A stretch of DNA of 41,436 nt from Rhodocyclales bacterium. Its GTDB lineage: Bacteria > Pseudomonadota > Gammaproteobacteria > Burkholderiales > Rhodocyclaceae. Shown piece by piece: positions 15,250 to 23,331 of the stretch (position 1 is its first letter; the number at the start of each line of letters is the position of its first letter). Location: the NCBI GenBank assembly GCA_016215645.1, contig JACRIX010000004.1, positions 1 to 41,436 on the forward strand, written 5' to 3'. The translations under genes were made by a program, and so were the position numbers. The notes beneath the pieces were generated by a model. It was not told where the DNA came from and did not search any database. It saw only the letters and a program-made list of their open reading frames with translations.

Positions 15250-16668
15250 ATGGACTTGAGGTACTTCATCAAGCAGTGCGAAGCCGCCAACGAGCTGAAG
15301 CGGGTGTCCGCCGAAGTCGACTGGAACCTGGAAATCTCCCATGTCTCGAAGCTGACGGAAGAGAAGAAAGGCCCCGCCCTGCTGTTCGAGAACGTCAAGG
15401 GCTACAACTCGCCGGTATTTACCGGCGCCTTCGCCACCACCAAGCGCCTGGCCATCATGCTCGGCCTGCCGCACCACCTGTCGATGTGCGAATCCGCCCA
15501 GGCCTGGATGAAGAAGACCATTACCTCGGAAGGCCTGATCAAGGCCAACGAGGTCAAGGACGGCCCGGTGCTGGAAAACATCATCAGCGGCGACAAGGTC
15601 GACCTCAACATGTTTCCGGTGCCGAAGTTCTTCCCGCTCGACGGCGGGCGCTACATCGGCACCATGGTTTTCGTCGTGCTGCGCGACCCGGAGACGGGCG
15701 AGACGAACCTGGGCACCTACCGCATGCAGATGCTCGACGAGAAGACCTGCGGCGTGCAGATCCTGCCCGGCAAGCGCGGCGAGCGCATCATGAAAAAGTA
15801 CGCCAAGCTGGGCAAGAAGATGCCGGCCGCCGCCGTGATCGGCTGCGACCCGCTGATCTTCATGGCCGGCACGCTGATGCACAAGGGCGCCAATGACTTC
15901 GACATCACCGGCACGGTGCGCGGCCAGCCCGCCGAATTCCTCATGGCGCCGCTGACCGGGCTGCCGATCCCGGCCGGCGCCGAGATCGTGCTCGAAGGCG
16001 AGATCGACCCGAGCAATTTCCGCCTCGAAGGCCCCTTTGCCGAATACACCGGTTACTACACCGACGAGCTGCACAAGCCCATCCCCAAGCCGGCGCTGGA
16101 AGTGAAGCAGATCCTCCACCGCAACAATCCGGTTCTGTGGGCCACCGGCCAGGGCCGCCCGGTCACCGACGTGCATATGCTGCTGGCCTTCACCCGCACC
16201 GCGACGCTATGGACCGAGCTGGAGAAGATGAAGATTCCCGGCGTGTCTTCGGTCTGCGTGCTGCCCGAGTCCGCCGGCCGCTTCTGGGCCGTGGTCTCGA
16301 TCAAACAGGCCTACCCCGGCCATTCGCGTCAGGTGGCCGACGCCGTGATCGGCAGCAACACCGGCTCCTATGGCATCAAGGGCGTGATCACGGTCGACGA
16401 GGACATCATGGCCGACGACCTGCAGCGCGTGTTCTGGGCGCTTTCCTGCCGCTACGACCCGCTGCGTGGCACCGAGATCATCAAGCGCGGCCGCTCGACG
16501 CCGCTCGATCCGGCACTCGACCCCGACTCGAACAAGCTGATCACCTCGCGCATCCTGATGGACGCCTGCATCCCCTACGAGTGGAAGCAGAAGCCGGTCG
16601 AGGCGCGCATGGACGAAGAGATGCTGGCGAAGATCAAGGGCCGCTGGACCGAATACGGAATCGATTGA
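15250..16668 (+). CDS. ppcB: Phenylphosphate carboxylase beta subunit (UbiD family)
   Basis: A 472-residue UbiD-type protein (about 53 kDa). The enzyme turns phenylphosphate and CO2 into 4-hydroxybenzoate and phosphate. Residues that UbiD enzymes use with prenylated FMN are kept: Arg158 (in GTYRMQ) and the pair Glu260/Glu265 (in EGPFAEYTGYY). I call it beta by size and gene order, since the Thauera alpha and beta subunits are 54 and 53 kDa and beta is encoded first. AAAGGAG lies before the ATG. The gene for the HAD-type delta subunit follows after 11 bases. Confidence 0.9.
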   Translation: MDLRYFIKQCEAANELKRVSAEVDWNLEISHVSKLTEEKKGPALLFENVKGYNSPVFTGAFATTKRLAIMLGLPHHLSMCESAQAWMKKTITSEGLIKANEVKDGPVLENIISGDKVDLNMFPVPKFFPLDGGRYIGTMVFVVLRDPETGETNLGTYRMQMLDEKTCGVQILPGKRGERIMKKYAKLGKKMPAAAVIGCDPLIFMAGTLMHKGANDFDITGTVRGQPAEFLMAPLTGLPIPAGAEIVLEGEIDPSNFRLEGPFAEYTGYYTDELHKPIPKPALEVKQILHRNNPVLWATGQGRPVTDVHMLLAFTRTATLWTELEKMKIPGVSSVCVLPESAGRFWAVVSIKQAYPGHSRQVADAVIGSNTGSYGIKGVITVDEDIMADDLQRVFWALSCRYDPLRGTEIIKRGRSTPLDPALDPDSNKLITSRILMDACIPYEWKQKPVEARMDEEMLAKIKGRWTEYGID

Positions 16669-16679
16669 GGACGACAAGC

Positions 16680-17189
16680 ATGGACAAGGCAAGGAACATC
16701 AAGCTGGTGATCCTCGACGTCGACGGGGTCATGACCGACGGCCGCATCGTGATCGACGACAACGGCGTCGAGACGCGCAATTTCGACATCAAGGACGGTA
16801 TGGGCGTGGTGGTGATGATGATGAGCGGGATTGACGTCGCCATCATCACCTCGAAGAAGTCGGGCGCGGTGCGCCACCGCGCCGAGGAGTTGAAGATCAA
16901 GCGCTTTCACGAGGGCATCAGGAAGAAGACCGAGCCCTACGAGGAAATGCTCAAGGAGATGGGCATCAGCGACGCCGAGGTGGCCTATGTCGGCGACGAC
17001 CTGGTCGACCTGTCGATGATGAAGCGCGTCGGCCTGCCCATCGCCGTCAATGACGCCGTCGAAGACGTGAAGAAGCATGCGGCCTATGTCACCCAGGCGC
17101 GCGGTGGCTATGGCGCGGTGCGCGAGGTGGCCGAGATGATCCTCAAGGCGCAGGACAAGTGGGACAAGGTCCTGGCCAAGGTGGGCTGA
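16680..17189 (+). CDS. ppcD: Phenylphosphate carboxylase delta subunit (HAD/KdsC-like)
   Basis: A 169-residue protein (18 kDa) of the HAD superfamily, closest in pattern to KdsC phosphatases: motif I LDVDGVMTDG with both aspartates, motif II AIITSKKS, and motif IV GDDLVDLSMM. In Thauera the 18-kDa delta subunit is needed for the whole reaction with phenylphosphate, while alpha, beta and gamma alone exchange CO2 with 4-hydroxybenzoate; a role in releasing phosphate is therefore likely. GAGGACGACAAGC precedes the ATG at 16680. It lies between the two UbiD-type subunit genes. Confidence 0.9.
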   Translation: MDKARNIKLVILDVDGVMTDGRIVIDDNGVETRNFDIKDGMGVVVMMMSGIDVAIITSKKSGAVRHRAEELKIKRFHEGIRKKTEPYEEMLKEMGISDAEVAYVGDDLVDLSMMKRVGLPIAVNDAVEDVKKHAAYVTQARGGYGAVREVAEMILKAQDKWDKVLAKVG

Positions 17190-17199
17190 GGAAACGACG

Positions 17200-18684
17200 A
17201 TGAATTCAACCCAGGAGCACAAACACGTGTCGAAAATATCCGCACCCCGCAGCAACCGCGAGTTCATCGAGGCCTGCGTCCAGGCCGGCGATGCCGTGCG
17301 CATCAAGCAGGAAGTCGATTGGGAAAACGAAGCCGGCGCCATCGTCCGTCGCGCCTGCGAACTGGGCGCCGCCGCGCCCTTCATGGAAAGGATCAAGGAC
17401 TACCCCGGCTTCAGCTACTTCGGCGCGCCGCTGTCGACCTACCGGCGCATGGCGATTTCGCTGGGCATGGACCCGGCATCGAGCCTGCCCGAGATCGGCA
17501 AGGAATACCTGAGGCGCACCAACAGCGAGCCCATCGCCCCGGTAACGATCGACCGCAAGGACGCGCCCTGCAAGGAGAACATCCTGATGGGCGCCGACGT
17601 CGACCTGTGCAAGCTGCCGGTGCCGCTGGTGCATGACGGCGACGGCGGCCGTTACGTCGGCACCTGGCACGCCGTGGTGACCAAACACCCGGTGCGCGGC
17701 GACGTCAACTGGGGCATGTACCGGCAGATGATGTTCGATTCGCGCACCATGTCGGGCGCAGTCTTTCCCTTCTCCGACCTCGGCAAGCAGCTCTCCGAGT
17801 ACTACCTGCCGCGCGGACTGTCCTGCCCCTTCGCCACCGCCATCGGCCTGTCGCCGCTGGCGGCGATGGCGGCCTGCGCGCCCTCGCCCATCCCGGAACC
17901 GGAACTGGTCGGCATGCTTTCGGGCGAGCCGGCGCGGCTGGTCAAGTGCGAGACCAACGACCTCGAAGTCCCGGCCGATGCCGAGATCATCATCGAGGGC
18001 GAGATCTGCCCCGACTACAAGGTCGAGGAAGGCCCCTTCGGCGAATACACGGGCTATCGCACATCCCCGCGCGACTTCCGCGTCACCTTCCGGGTGAACT
18101 GCATCACCTACCGCAACAACGCCACCATGACGATTTCCAACATGGGCGTGCCGCAGGACGAAGGCCAGTTGCTGCGCTCCTTCTCGCTTGGCCTGGAACT
18201 GGAAAAGCTGCTCAGGAGCCAGGGCATCCCGGTCACCGGCGTGTATATGCATCCGCGCTCGACGCACCACATGATGATCGTCGGCGTGAAACCGACCTAT
18301 TCCGGCATCGCCCAGCAGATCGGCCAGCTCGCCTTCGGTTCCAAACTCGGCCCCTGGTTCCATATGGTGATGGTGGTCGACGACCAGACCGACATCTACA
18401 ACTGGGACGAGGTCTATCACGCCTTCTGCACCCGTTGTCATCCGGAGAACGGCATCCACATCTACCGCAACACCACGGGCACGCCGCTCTATCCCTTCGC
18501 CACACCGCAGGAACGCAAGTACTCGATCGGCTCCAAGGTGGTCTTCGACTGCCTCTGGCCGGTGGACTGGGACAAGATCAACGACGTGCCGACCCTGGTC
18601 AGCTTCAAGAATGTGTACCCGCAGGACATCCAGGACCGCGTGCTGGCGAACTGGACGGCCTACGGCTATCCCCAAGTGAAATAA
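17200..18684 (+). CDS. ppcA: Phenylphosphate carboxylase alpha subunit (UbiD family)
   Basis: A 494-residue UbiD-type protein (about 54 kDa). Arg175 (GMYRQM) and Glu277/Glu282 (EGPFGEYTGYR) are present, so this subunit also keeps the prenylated-FMN catalytic set. It is clearly diverged from PpcB, which implies distinct jobs in the alpha-beta core. GAGGAAACGACG gives the ribosome site for ATG 17200. The gamma gene follows 12 bases after its stop. The split between alpha and beta names rests on size and order. Confidence 0.9.
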   Translation: MNSTQEHKHVSKISAPRSNREFIEACVQAGDAVRIKQEVDWENEAGAIVRRACELGAAAPFMERIKDYPGFSYFGAPLSTYRRMAISLGMDPASSLPEIGKEYLRRTNSEPIAPVTIDRKDAPCKENILMGADVDLCKLPVPLVHDGDGGRYVGTWHAVVTKHPVRGDVNWGMYRQMMFDSRTMSGAVFPFSDLGKQLSEYYLPRGLSCPFATAIGLSPLAAMAACAPSPIPEPELVGMLSGEPARLVKCETNDLEVPADAEIIIEGEICPDYKVEEGPFGEYTGYRTSPRDFRVTFRVNCITYRNNATMTISNMGVPQDEGQLLRSFSLGLELEKLLRSQGIPVTGVYMHPRSTHHMMIVGVKPTYSGIAQQIGQLAFGSKLGPWFHMVMVVDDQTDIYNWDEVYHAFCTRCHPENGIHIYRNTTGTPLYPFATPQERKYSIGSKVVFDCLWPVDWDKINDVPTLVSFKNVYPQDIQDRVLANWTAYGYPQVK

Positions 18685-18696
18685 GGAGACGATGCG

Positions 18697-18951
18697 ATGA
18701 ACCAATGGGAAGTTTTTGTGATGGACATGGCGGAGCTCGCCGAGGGCAAGGACCTCGCGCTGTCGATCCGCACGCTCAATCCGGGCCGCCACAAATACAC
18801 CTACAAGCATGTCAGGTGCCAGGTGTCGACCAATCTCGACAAGCATCCGGATCGCCTGCAGGTGCGCATGGGGCGCGGCCAATTGAGCGCGGCGAAGTTC
18901 TCGATTCAGGTGATCGAGGAAATCCGGCGCCTGCCGCCGCAATACGCCTAA
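18697..18951 (+). CDS. ppcC: Phenylphosphate carboxylase gamma subunit
   Basis: An 84-residue protein (about 10 kDa) behind AAGGAG. It has no domain I know; Tyr, Lys and Arg are frequent (RHKYTYKHVRCQVSTNL). The Thauera enzyme has a unique 10-kDa gamma subunit, and size plus position between ppcA and ubiD make this its counterpart. Its role is probably structural, within the alpha-beta-gamma core that exchanges CO2 with 4-hydroxybenzoate. Confidence 0.85.
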   Translation: MNQWEVFVMDMAELAEGKDLALSIRTLNPGRHKYTYKHVRCQVSTNLDKHPDRLQVRMGRGQLSAAKFSIQVIEEIRRLPPQYA

Positions 18952-18962
18952 CCAGGGAGGAG

Positions 18963-18998
18963 CGGCGCTGGCGCCGTAGTGCCAGCGCCGACTTTCGC
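18963..18998 (+). repeat. Interspersed repeat family A, copy 4, forming a strong hairpin
   Basis: Perfect 10-bp arms CGGCGCTGGC (18963-18972) and GCCAGCGCCG (18981-18990) around an 8-base loop, followed by ACTTTCGC. It lies between ppcC and ubiD inside the operon and could lower or stabilise downstream message. There is no T-tract, so it is not a classical terminator. Confidence 0.7.
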
Positions 18999-19012
18999 CT
19001 CAAGGCAAAGCC

Positions 19013-20365
19013 ATGAGCTACCGCGACCTGCGCGCCTATCTCGACGATCTCGGCGCTGATCTGCTGCGCGTCGCCGCGCCGCTGGACCCGAAGTTCGAGG
19101 TCGCCGCCGTGCTGCGCGAGGTGGCGGCACAGGGCCGCAGTGTGTTGTTTGAAAATGTGCCAGGCCATCCCGGCATACGCATCGTCGGCAACCTGCTGGC
19201 CAGCCGCCGCCTGGCGGCCAAGGCTCTGGGGACGAGCGAGGACAAACTGTTCGAGACCTACGCCGAGCGCGGAGCAAAGGGTATCGCCCCGGTGGTCGCC
19301 GGCGACGTGCCGGTGCAGGAGGTCGTGCATCGCCAGCCGCCGGATGTCGGCGCCCTGCTGCCGCTGCCGACCCACCATGCCGACGACGCCGCGCCCTTCC
19401 TCACCTGCGGCATGGTGCTGGCGCGCGACCCGGCCAGCGGGATGCGCGGCATGGGCGTGCACCGCATGATGTACAAGGGCGGCCGGCGCTTCGGCATCCT
19501 GCTGGCCAACCCGCCACTGTCGCTGTTCCTCGCCAACGCCGAGCGCGACGGCGAGGCGCTGGACGTGGCGATTGCACTGGGCGTTGACCCGGCCATGCTG
19601 CTGGCTTCGATCGTCAAGACCGGCCCGCTGGGTCTGGACAAGATGGAGGTCGCCGGCACCCTGCGCGGCGCGCCGGTGGAACTGGCCCCTGCCCTGACCG
19701 TGGATCTGGACATTCCGGCACGCGCCGAAGTCATCATCGAAGGCCGCGTGCTGCCGGGGGTGCGCGAAGCGGAAGGCCCCTTCGGCGAAAACACCGGCGC
19801 CTACTTTACGAACGAAAGCCCGGTGATCGAAGTCAGTGCGGTGACCCATCGCCGCGATTTCATCTTCCCGGCGCTGGTGCCGTGGACGGCCGACGTCGAT
19901 ACCCTGCTTCAACTGGCGGGTGGCGCCGAGTTGCTGCGCCAGCTGCAAGCCCAGGTCCGGGGTGTGGTCGATCTCGAACTGGTGCCGGGCACCAGCAGTT
20001 TCGCCGCCGTGGCCGTGGTGAAGAACTGCCCGCGCCACGAAGTTCGCCGCCTGATCCACCTGGCGCTCAACCTCGATCGTCGCCTCAAGCTGCTGACGGT
20101 GGTGGACGACGACGTCGATCCACGCAATCCGCGCGACGTGGCCTGGGCCATGTCCACCCGCTTCCAGCCGGCACGCGACACCATCGTCGTGGACGGCTGC
20201 GAAGGCTATATCATCGATCCCTCGTCCGCCGGCGGCAGCGGCTCGAAGATCGGATTCGATGCCACCCGCGGCAGCGGCCGGCAATTCGACAAGATTTCGC
20301 TGCCGCGCGCGGCAGTGGCAAAGGCAAGGGCCGTATTGGCCGAACTCGGGTGTGTTTCCGGCTGA
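19013..20365 (+). CDS. ubiD: Third UbiD-family (de)carboxylase
   Basis: A 450-residue UbiD protein separate from the two carboxylase subunits. Arg151 (GVHRMMY) and Glu254/Glu259 (EGPFGENTGAY) are conserved, so it should bind prenylated FMN and (de)carboxylate an aromatic or unsaturated acid. A ubiD-like gene is also known in the Thauera phenol cluster without a proven role. Candidates are reversible decarboxylation of a hydroxybenzoate or a helper function; sequence alone does not decide. Only a weak AAGG stands before the ATG, behind the repeat hairpin, which hints at lower expression than pps and ppc. Confidence 0.88.
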   Translation: MSYRDLRAYLDDLGADLLRVAAPLDPKFEVAAVLREVAAQGRSVLFENVPGHPGIRIVGNLLASRRLAAKALGTSEDKLFETYAERGAKGIAPVVAGDVPVQEVVHRQPPDVGALLPLPTHHADDAAPFLTCGMVLARDPASGMRGMGVHRMMYKGGRRFGILLANPPLSLFLANAERDGEALDVAIALGVDPAMLLASIVKTGPLGLDKMEVAGTLRGAPVELAPALTVDLDIPARAEVIIEGRVLPGVREAEGPFGENTGAYFTNESPVIEVSAVTHRRDFIFPALVPWTADVDTLLQLAGGAELLRQLQAQVRGVVDLELVPGTSSFAAVAVVKNCPRHEVRRLIHLALNLDRRLKLLTVVDDDVDPRNPRDVAWAMSTRFQPARDTIVVDGCEGYIIDPSSAGGSGSKIGFDATRGSGRQFDKISLPRAAVAKARAVLAELGCVSG

Positions 20366-20413
20366 GCCATGCGTGCGCCCTCCCGCAAAGCACCCTCAAA
20401 CGAGGACAGGAAA

Positions 20414-21007
20414 ATGAAGCTGGTGGTCGGAATATCCGGAGCAAGCGGCGCGATCTACGGGCTGCGAACCCTGGAGGTATTGCAGCAGGCGGGCATCGAA
20501 ACCCATCTGGTGATGTCGGATTCGGCCAAGCGCACCATCGTCTATGAAACCGACTACACGATAGACCGGGTCAAAGCCCTGGCCAGCTACGTGCATGACA
20601 TCAACGACGTCGGCGCCTGCATTTCATCGGGTTCGTTCAAGACCGCCGGCATGGTCATCGCGCCCTGCTCGATCAAGACGCTTTCGGCCCTGGCCAACTC
20701 CTTCAATACCAACCTGCTGATCCGCGCCGCCGACGTCTGCCTCAAGGAACGGCGCAAGGTCGTGCTGATGCTGCGCGAGACGCCCCTCCATCTCGGCCAC
20801 CTGCGCCTGATGAGCCAGGTCACGGAAGCCGGCGCGGTGCTGGTGCCGCCGCTACCGGCCTTCTACCACCGGCCCAAGACCCTGGAGGACATCATCGACC
20901 AGTCGGTGAACAAGGCGCTCGACCAGTTTGACCTCGGCGTCGAACTCAACCTGTTCAAGCGCTGGACCGGCAACGAAGAGCGCGAAAAAGCCAAGTCATC
21001 GTCGTGA
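20414..21007 (+). CDS. ubiX: UbiX flavin prenyltransferase
   Basis: A 197-residue flavin prenyltransferase. It joins dimethylallyl phosphate to reduced FMN, giving the cofactor of UbiD enzymes. Visible are the N-terminal FMN-binding GISGASGAIYG, the SGSFKTAGMVIAPCSIKTL stretch and the C-terminal RETPLHLGHLRLM and PAFYHRPKTLEDII typical of UbiX/Pad1. Translation most likely begins at ATG 20414, behind GAGGACAGGAAA; an upstream ATG (20369) gives an unlikely tail. Its stop overlaps the start of the riboflavin kinase gene (GTGA). Confidence 0.93.
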   Translation: MKLVVGISGASGAIYGLRTLEVLQQAGIETHLVMSDSAKRTIVYETDYTIDRVKALASYVHDINDVGACISSGSFKTAGMVIAPCSIKTLSALANSFNTNLLIRAADVCLKERRKVVLMLRETPLHLGHLRLMSQVTEAGAVLVPPLPAFYHRPKTLEDIIDQSVNKALDQFDLGVELNLFKRWTGNEEREKAKSSS

Positions 21008-21405
21008 GCTGCGGTGCCGTGGTCCTCGAAGGCTGCCTGCGCAGCGGGCTGGGCGAAGGCGCCGGCTTCACGGCCCTGGACTGGGTGGATCGTCAGTTCC
21101 GCGCCAAGCTGGGCTTCTCGCCCTACCCCGGAACCTTGAACCTGAGCCTCAAGGGAGGTGACTGGGACAGCGCGCGCCAGGCCATGGATCAAGTCCGGGG
21201 CATCCCTATTGAACCAGCGCCCGGCTTTTGTGCGGCGAAGTGCTTCACGCTGGTCATCGATGGCCGCATCGAGGGCGCGGCCGTGCTGCCCGAGGTTCCC
21301 GACTACCCGAGCGACAAGTTGGAAATCGTCGCCCCGGTGGCGGTGCGTGAGGCCTTGCGCCTGAGCGATGGCGACTGCCTCACCCTGCATGTGCTGATCG
21401 CATGA
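21004..21405 (+). CDS. ribK: Archaeal-type CTP-dependent riboflavin kinase (DUF120 family)
   Basis: A 133-residue protein that I align by eye with Methanocaldococcus RibK (MJ0056): EGCLRSGLGEGAGFTAL corresponds to the nucleotide-binding GLGEG loop, KLGFSPYPGTLNLSL to the LGFxPYxGTLNL block, and the closing KLEIVAPVAVREALRLSDGD to the family's IIAPxxLRExxxLxDGD end. The archaeal enzyme phosphorylates riboflavin to FMN with CTP instead of ATP. The GTG start overlaps the ubiX stop and its own stop overlaps the NUDIX start, so it is tightly coupled to UbiX. Bacteria normally use the unrelated RibF, so a second, archaeal-type kinase placed here suggests a dedicated FMN supply for prenylated FMN, and possibly lateral transfer. 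Confidence 0.85.
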   Translation: MSCGAVVLEGCLRSGLGEGAGFTALDWVDRQFRAKLGFSPYPGTLNLSLKGGDWDSARQAMDQVRGIPIEPAPGFCAAKCFTLVIDGRIEGAAVLPEVPDYPSDKLEIVAPVAVREALRLSDGDCLTLHVLIA

Positions 21406-21923
21406 GCCTGGCCTATTGCCAGCATTGCGCCGCGCCGATGGCTCCGGCCATGCTCGGCGGCAGGGAACGTCCGCAGTGTCCCGCCTGCGGTTTCGTGCTC
21501 TGGCGCAACCCGGCACCGGTCGGCATGGCCCTGATCGAGCACGAAGGAAAACTGGTACTGATCCGCCGCGCCGCCGCGCCGCTGGCCGGCTACTGGGCGC
21601 CGCCGGCCGGCTACGTCGAGTGCGGTGAATCGGTGCCGGAAGCCGTGGTGCGCGAAGCCGAGGAGGAATGTGGCCTGAGGATCGAGCTTGACCGGCTGGT
21701 CGGCGTCCATTCCCAGGCAGATGTCGAGGTCCTGATCATCGCCTATGCCGCGCGTTCCGTCGGCGGTACGCTGCGCGCCGGCGACGACGCCAGCGAGGTG
21801 CGGCTCTTCGCCGCCGGGGATCTGCCGCAACAGGCTACGCCCCGCGACGGAACCGCCACCGACCAGTGGTTGCACGGCGTTGTCGAGACCACGCTACGAC
21901 ACTGGCAACAAACACACGCTTGA
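21402..21923 (+). CDS. NUDIX hydrolase with N-terminal zinc ribbon
   Basis: A 173-residue protein. Residues 5-30 carry two Cys pairs (CQHCAAP and CPACG) forming a zinc ribbon as in NADH pyrophosphatase-like proteins. The NUDIX box starts at GYVECGE and ends REAEEECGL, with all conserved Glu residues. It should cut a nucleoside diphosphate linked to another moiety; the substrate is unknown, though FAD, NADH or a by-product of the synthase are possible. A mutT-like gene also closes the Thauera phenol cluster. Coupled to ribK by ATGA. Confidence 0.85.
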   Translation: MSLAYCQHCAAPMAPAMLGGRERPQCPACGFVLWRNPAPVGMALIEHEGKLVLIRRAAAPLAGYWAPPAGYVECGESVPEAVVREAEEECGLRIELDRLVGVHSQADVEVLIIAYAARSVGGTLRAGDDASEVRLFAAGDLPQQATPRDGTATDQWLHGVVETTLRHWQQTHA

Positions 21924-21945
21924 ACAATCCAACTAGGAGAGGCAA

Positions 21946-22407
21946 ATGATCGGCAACATCACCCCCAAGCTGCCGGCGAAGCTGCTCGGCTACCTGCGTC
22001 CCGGCGCGCCGGCCCTGATGCTCAGCAGCGGCGCCGACGGCTATGCCACCTCGGCCTATACCTGGGCCATCGCCATCGACGACATGCACATCCGCTTCGC
22101 TGTCGACGTCGGCGGCTCGTCGATGACCAACCTGCAACGGAGCGGCCAGGCCTCGATCCAGGTCATCGGGCCGGGCAGCGTCAGCTTTCTGGTCAAAGGC
22201 AAATCGCGCCTGCTCAAGGAGCGCATCGACGCCGCCGCGCCCTACTCGATCATGATCTGGGAAATGGAGGTAATGGGCGCCAAGGACCAGTCCTGGACCG
22301 GCGTTTCCACCACCGCGCTGATGTACGAGTGGCCCGCCGAACAGCGCGAAGCCATGCTCAGGATGGAACAGGCGGTGTACGCGGAGATGCGCGACTGGAC
22401 GGCATGA
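21946..22407 (+). CDS. Split-barrel flavin-binding protein (PNPOx-like)
   Basis: A 153-residue protein of the pyridoxamine 5'-phosphate oxidase-like fold: YLRPGAPALMLSSGADGYAT, SMTNLQRSGQASIQVIG and VKGKSRLLKE are typical strands of the barrel. It probably binds FMN. The reaction is unknown; given its neighbours, a part in flavin reduction or cofactor handling is possible. AGGAGAGGCAA stands before the ATG at 21946. Its stop overlaps the start of the phosphatase gene. Confidence 0.75.
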   Translation: MIGNITPKLPAKLLGYLRPGAPALMLSSGADGYATSAYTWAIAIDDMHIRFAVDVGGSSMTNLQRSGQASIQVIGPGSVSFLVKGKSRLLKERIDAAAPYSIMIWEMEVMGAKDQSWTGVSTTALMYEWPAEQREAMLRMEQAVYAEMRDWTA

Positions 22408-23138
22408 GTCCGCGCGCGCCGGATGGCACGGTCATCTATGCCATCGGCGATATCCACGGCCGGCTCGACCTGCTCGACGAACTGCATCGGCGCATCCTCG
22501 ACGACGCCGCGCGGCGCTCGGCACAACGCCGGTTGCTGATCTATCTCGGCGACCTGGTCAGCCGCGGGCCCGATTCTCGCGGCGTGATCGAGCGCGTGCG
22601 CACCTGGCTGCCGCCGGGGTTCGAACGGGTCGCATTGAAGGGCAACCACGAGGACCTGCTGCTGCGCGCGCATGCCGGCGAATTCGCCGCGGCACGCCAT
22701 TGGCTGGATTACGGCGGCATCGAGGCCCTGGCCAGTTACGGCGTCACGGTATCGGACAAGCTCGTACGCGAGGAAGCCGGCATCGGCGAACTGTGCCACC
22801 GCTTCGCCGCCGCCCTGCCGGCCGGGCAACTCGAGTTTCTCGAAAGCCTGCGGCTCAGCCATCGTGCCGGCGACTACTACTTCGTCCATGGCGGCGTGCG
22901 CCCCGGCGTTGCGCTCGATGAACAAAACCCGCGCGATCTGATCTGGATTCGCAAGACCTTCCTCAATTCCGAAGCCGACCACGGAGCGGTGGTGGTCCAT
23001 GGGCACAGCATCAGCCGCCGCCCCGAACTCAGGCCCAACCGCATCGGCATCGATACCGGCGCCTACCACAGCGGCGTGCTGACCTGCCTTGCGCTCGACG
23101 GTGCCGAACAAGTTTTTCTGCAAACCGAAGTCGTTTAG
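22404..23138 (+). CDS. PPP-type metallophosphatase
   Basis: A 244-residue phosphoesterase with the PPP signature blocks in order: GDIHG (residues about 15-19), YLGDLVSRGPDS, LKGNHEDLL, and late histidines in YFVHGGVRP and VVHGHS. These bind two metal ions. The ATG at 22404 overlaps the upstream stop (ATGA). It could be a protein Ser/Thr phosphatase or an Ap4A-type hydrolase. As the last gene of the phenol operon it might control the pathway or clear a phosphorylated side product; no substrate can be read from the sequence. Confidence 0.82.
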   Translation: MSPRAPDGTVIYAIGDIHGRLDLLDELHRRILDDAARRSAQRRLLIYLGDLVSRGPDSRGVIERVRTWLPPGFERVALKGNHEDLLLRAHAGEFAAARHWLDYGGIEALASYGVTVSDKLVREEAGIGELCHRFAAALPAGQLEFLESLRLSHRAGDYYFVHGGVRPGVALDEQNPRDLIWIRKTFLNSEADHGAVVVHGHSISRRPELRPNRIGIDTGAYHSGVLTCLALDGAEQVFLQTEVV

Positions 23139-23210
23139 GTCTATATATTGCCGGCGACCAGCCTTGCCAATACAGGGTTCATCAGGATTTTGTGATGGAC
23201 TACAAATCGT

Positions 23211-23239
23211 TTGACTTCCACCATTCAAGCGACTATTCT
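23211..23239 (+). promoter_or_regulatory. Sigma-70 promoter of the oxidoreductase operon
   Basis: TTGACT (23211-23216), exactly 17 bases, TATTCT (23234-23239). The start point would be near 23246, leaving a leader of about 85 bases to korA. An imperfect palindrome (TTTGT 23189-23193, ACAAA 23202-23206) lies just upstream of the -35 and could bind an activator. Confidence 0.65.
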
Positions 23240-23331
23240 GCGTTCCTGTCAGGGTTGAACAGCACCACACCCGCAAGGGCCAAAAACGCGTCGCACGGCA
23301 AGGCCGGCGTGACAGAAACAGGAGGAAACAC

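Noticed and set aside
15250..20365. The three UbiD proteins as recent tandem duplicates
   Set aside because: They differ clearly in sequence and length (472, 494, 450) and share only the catalytic motifs, so the split is old.
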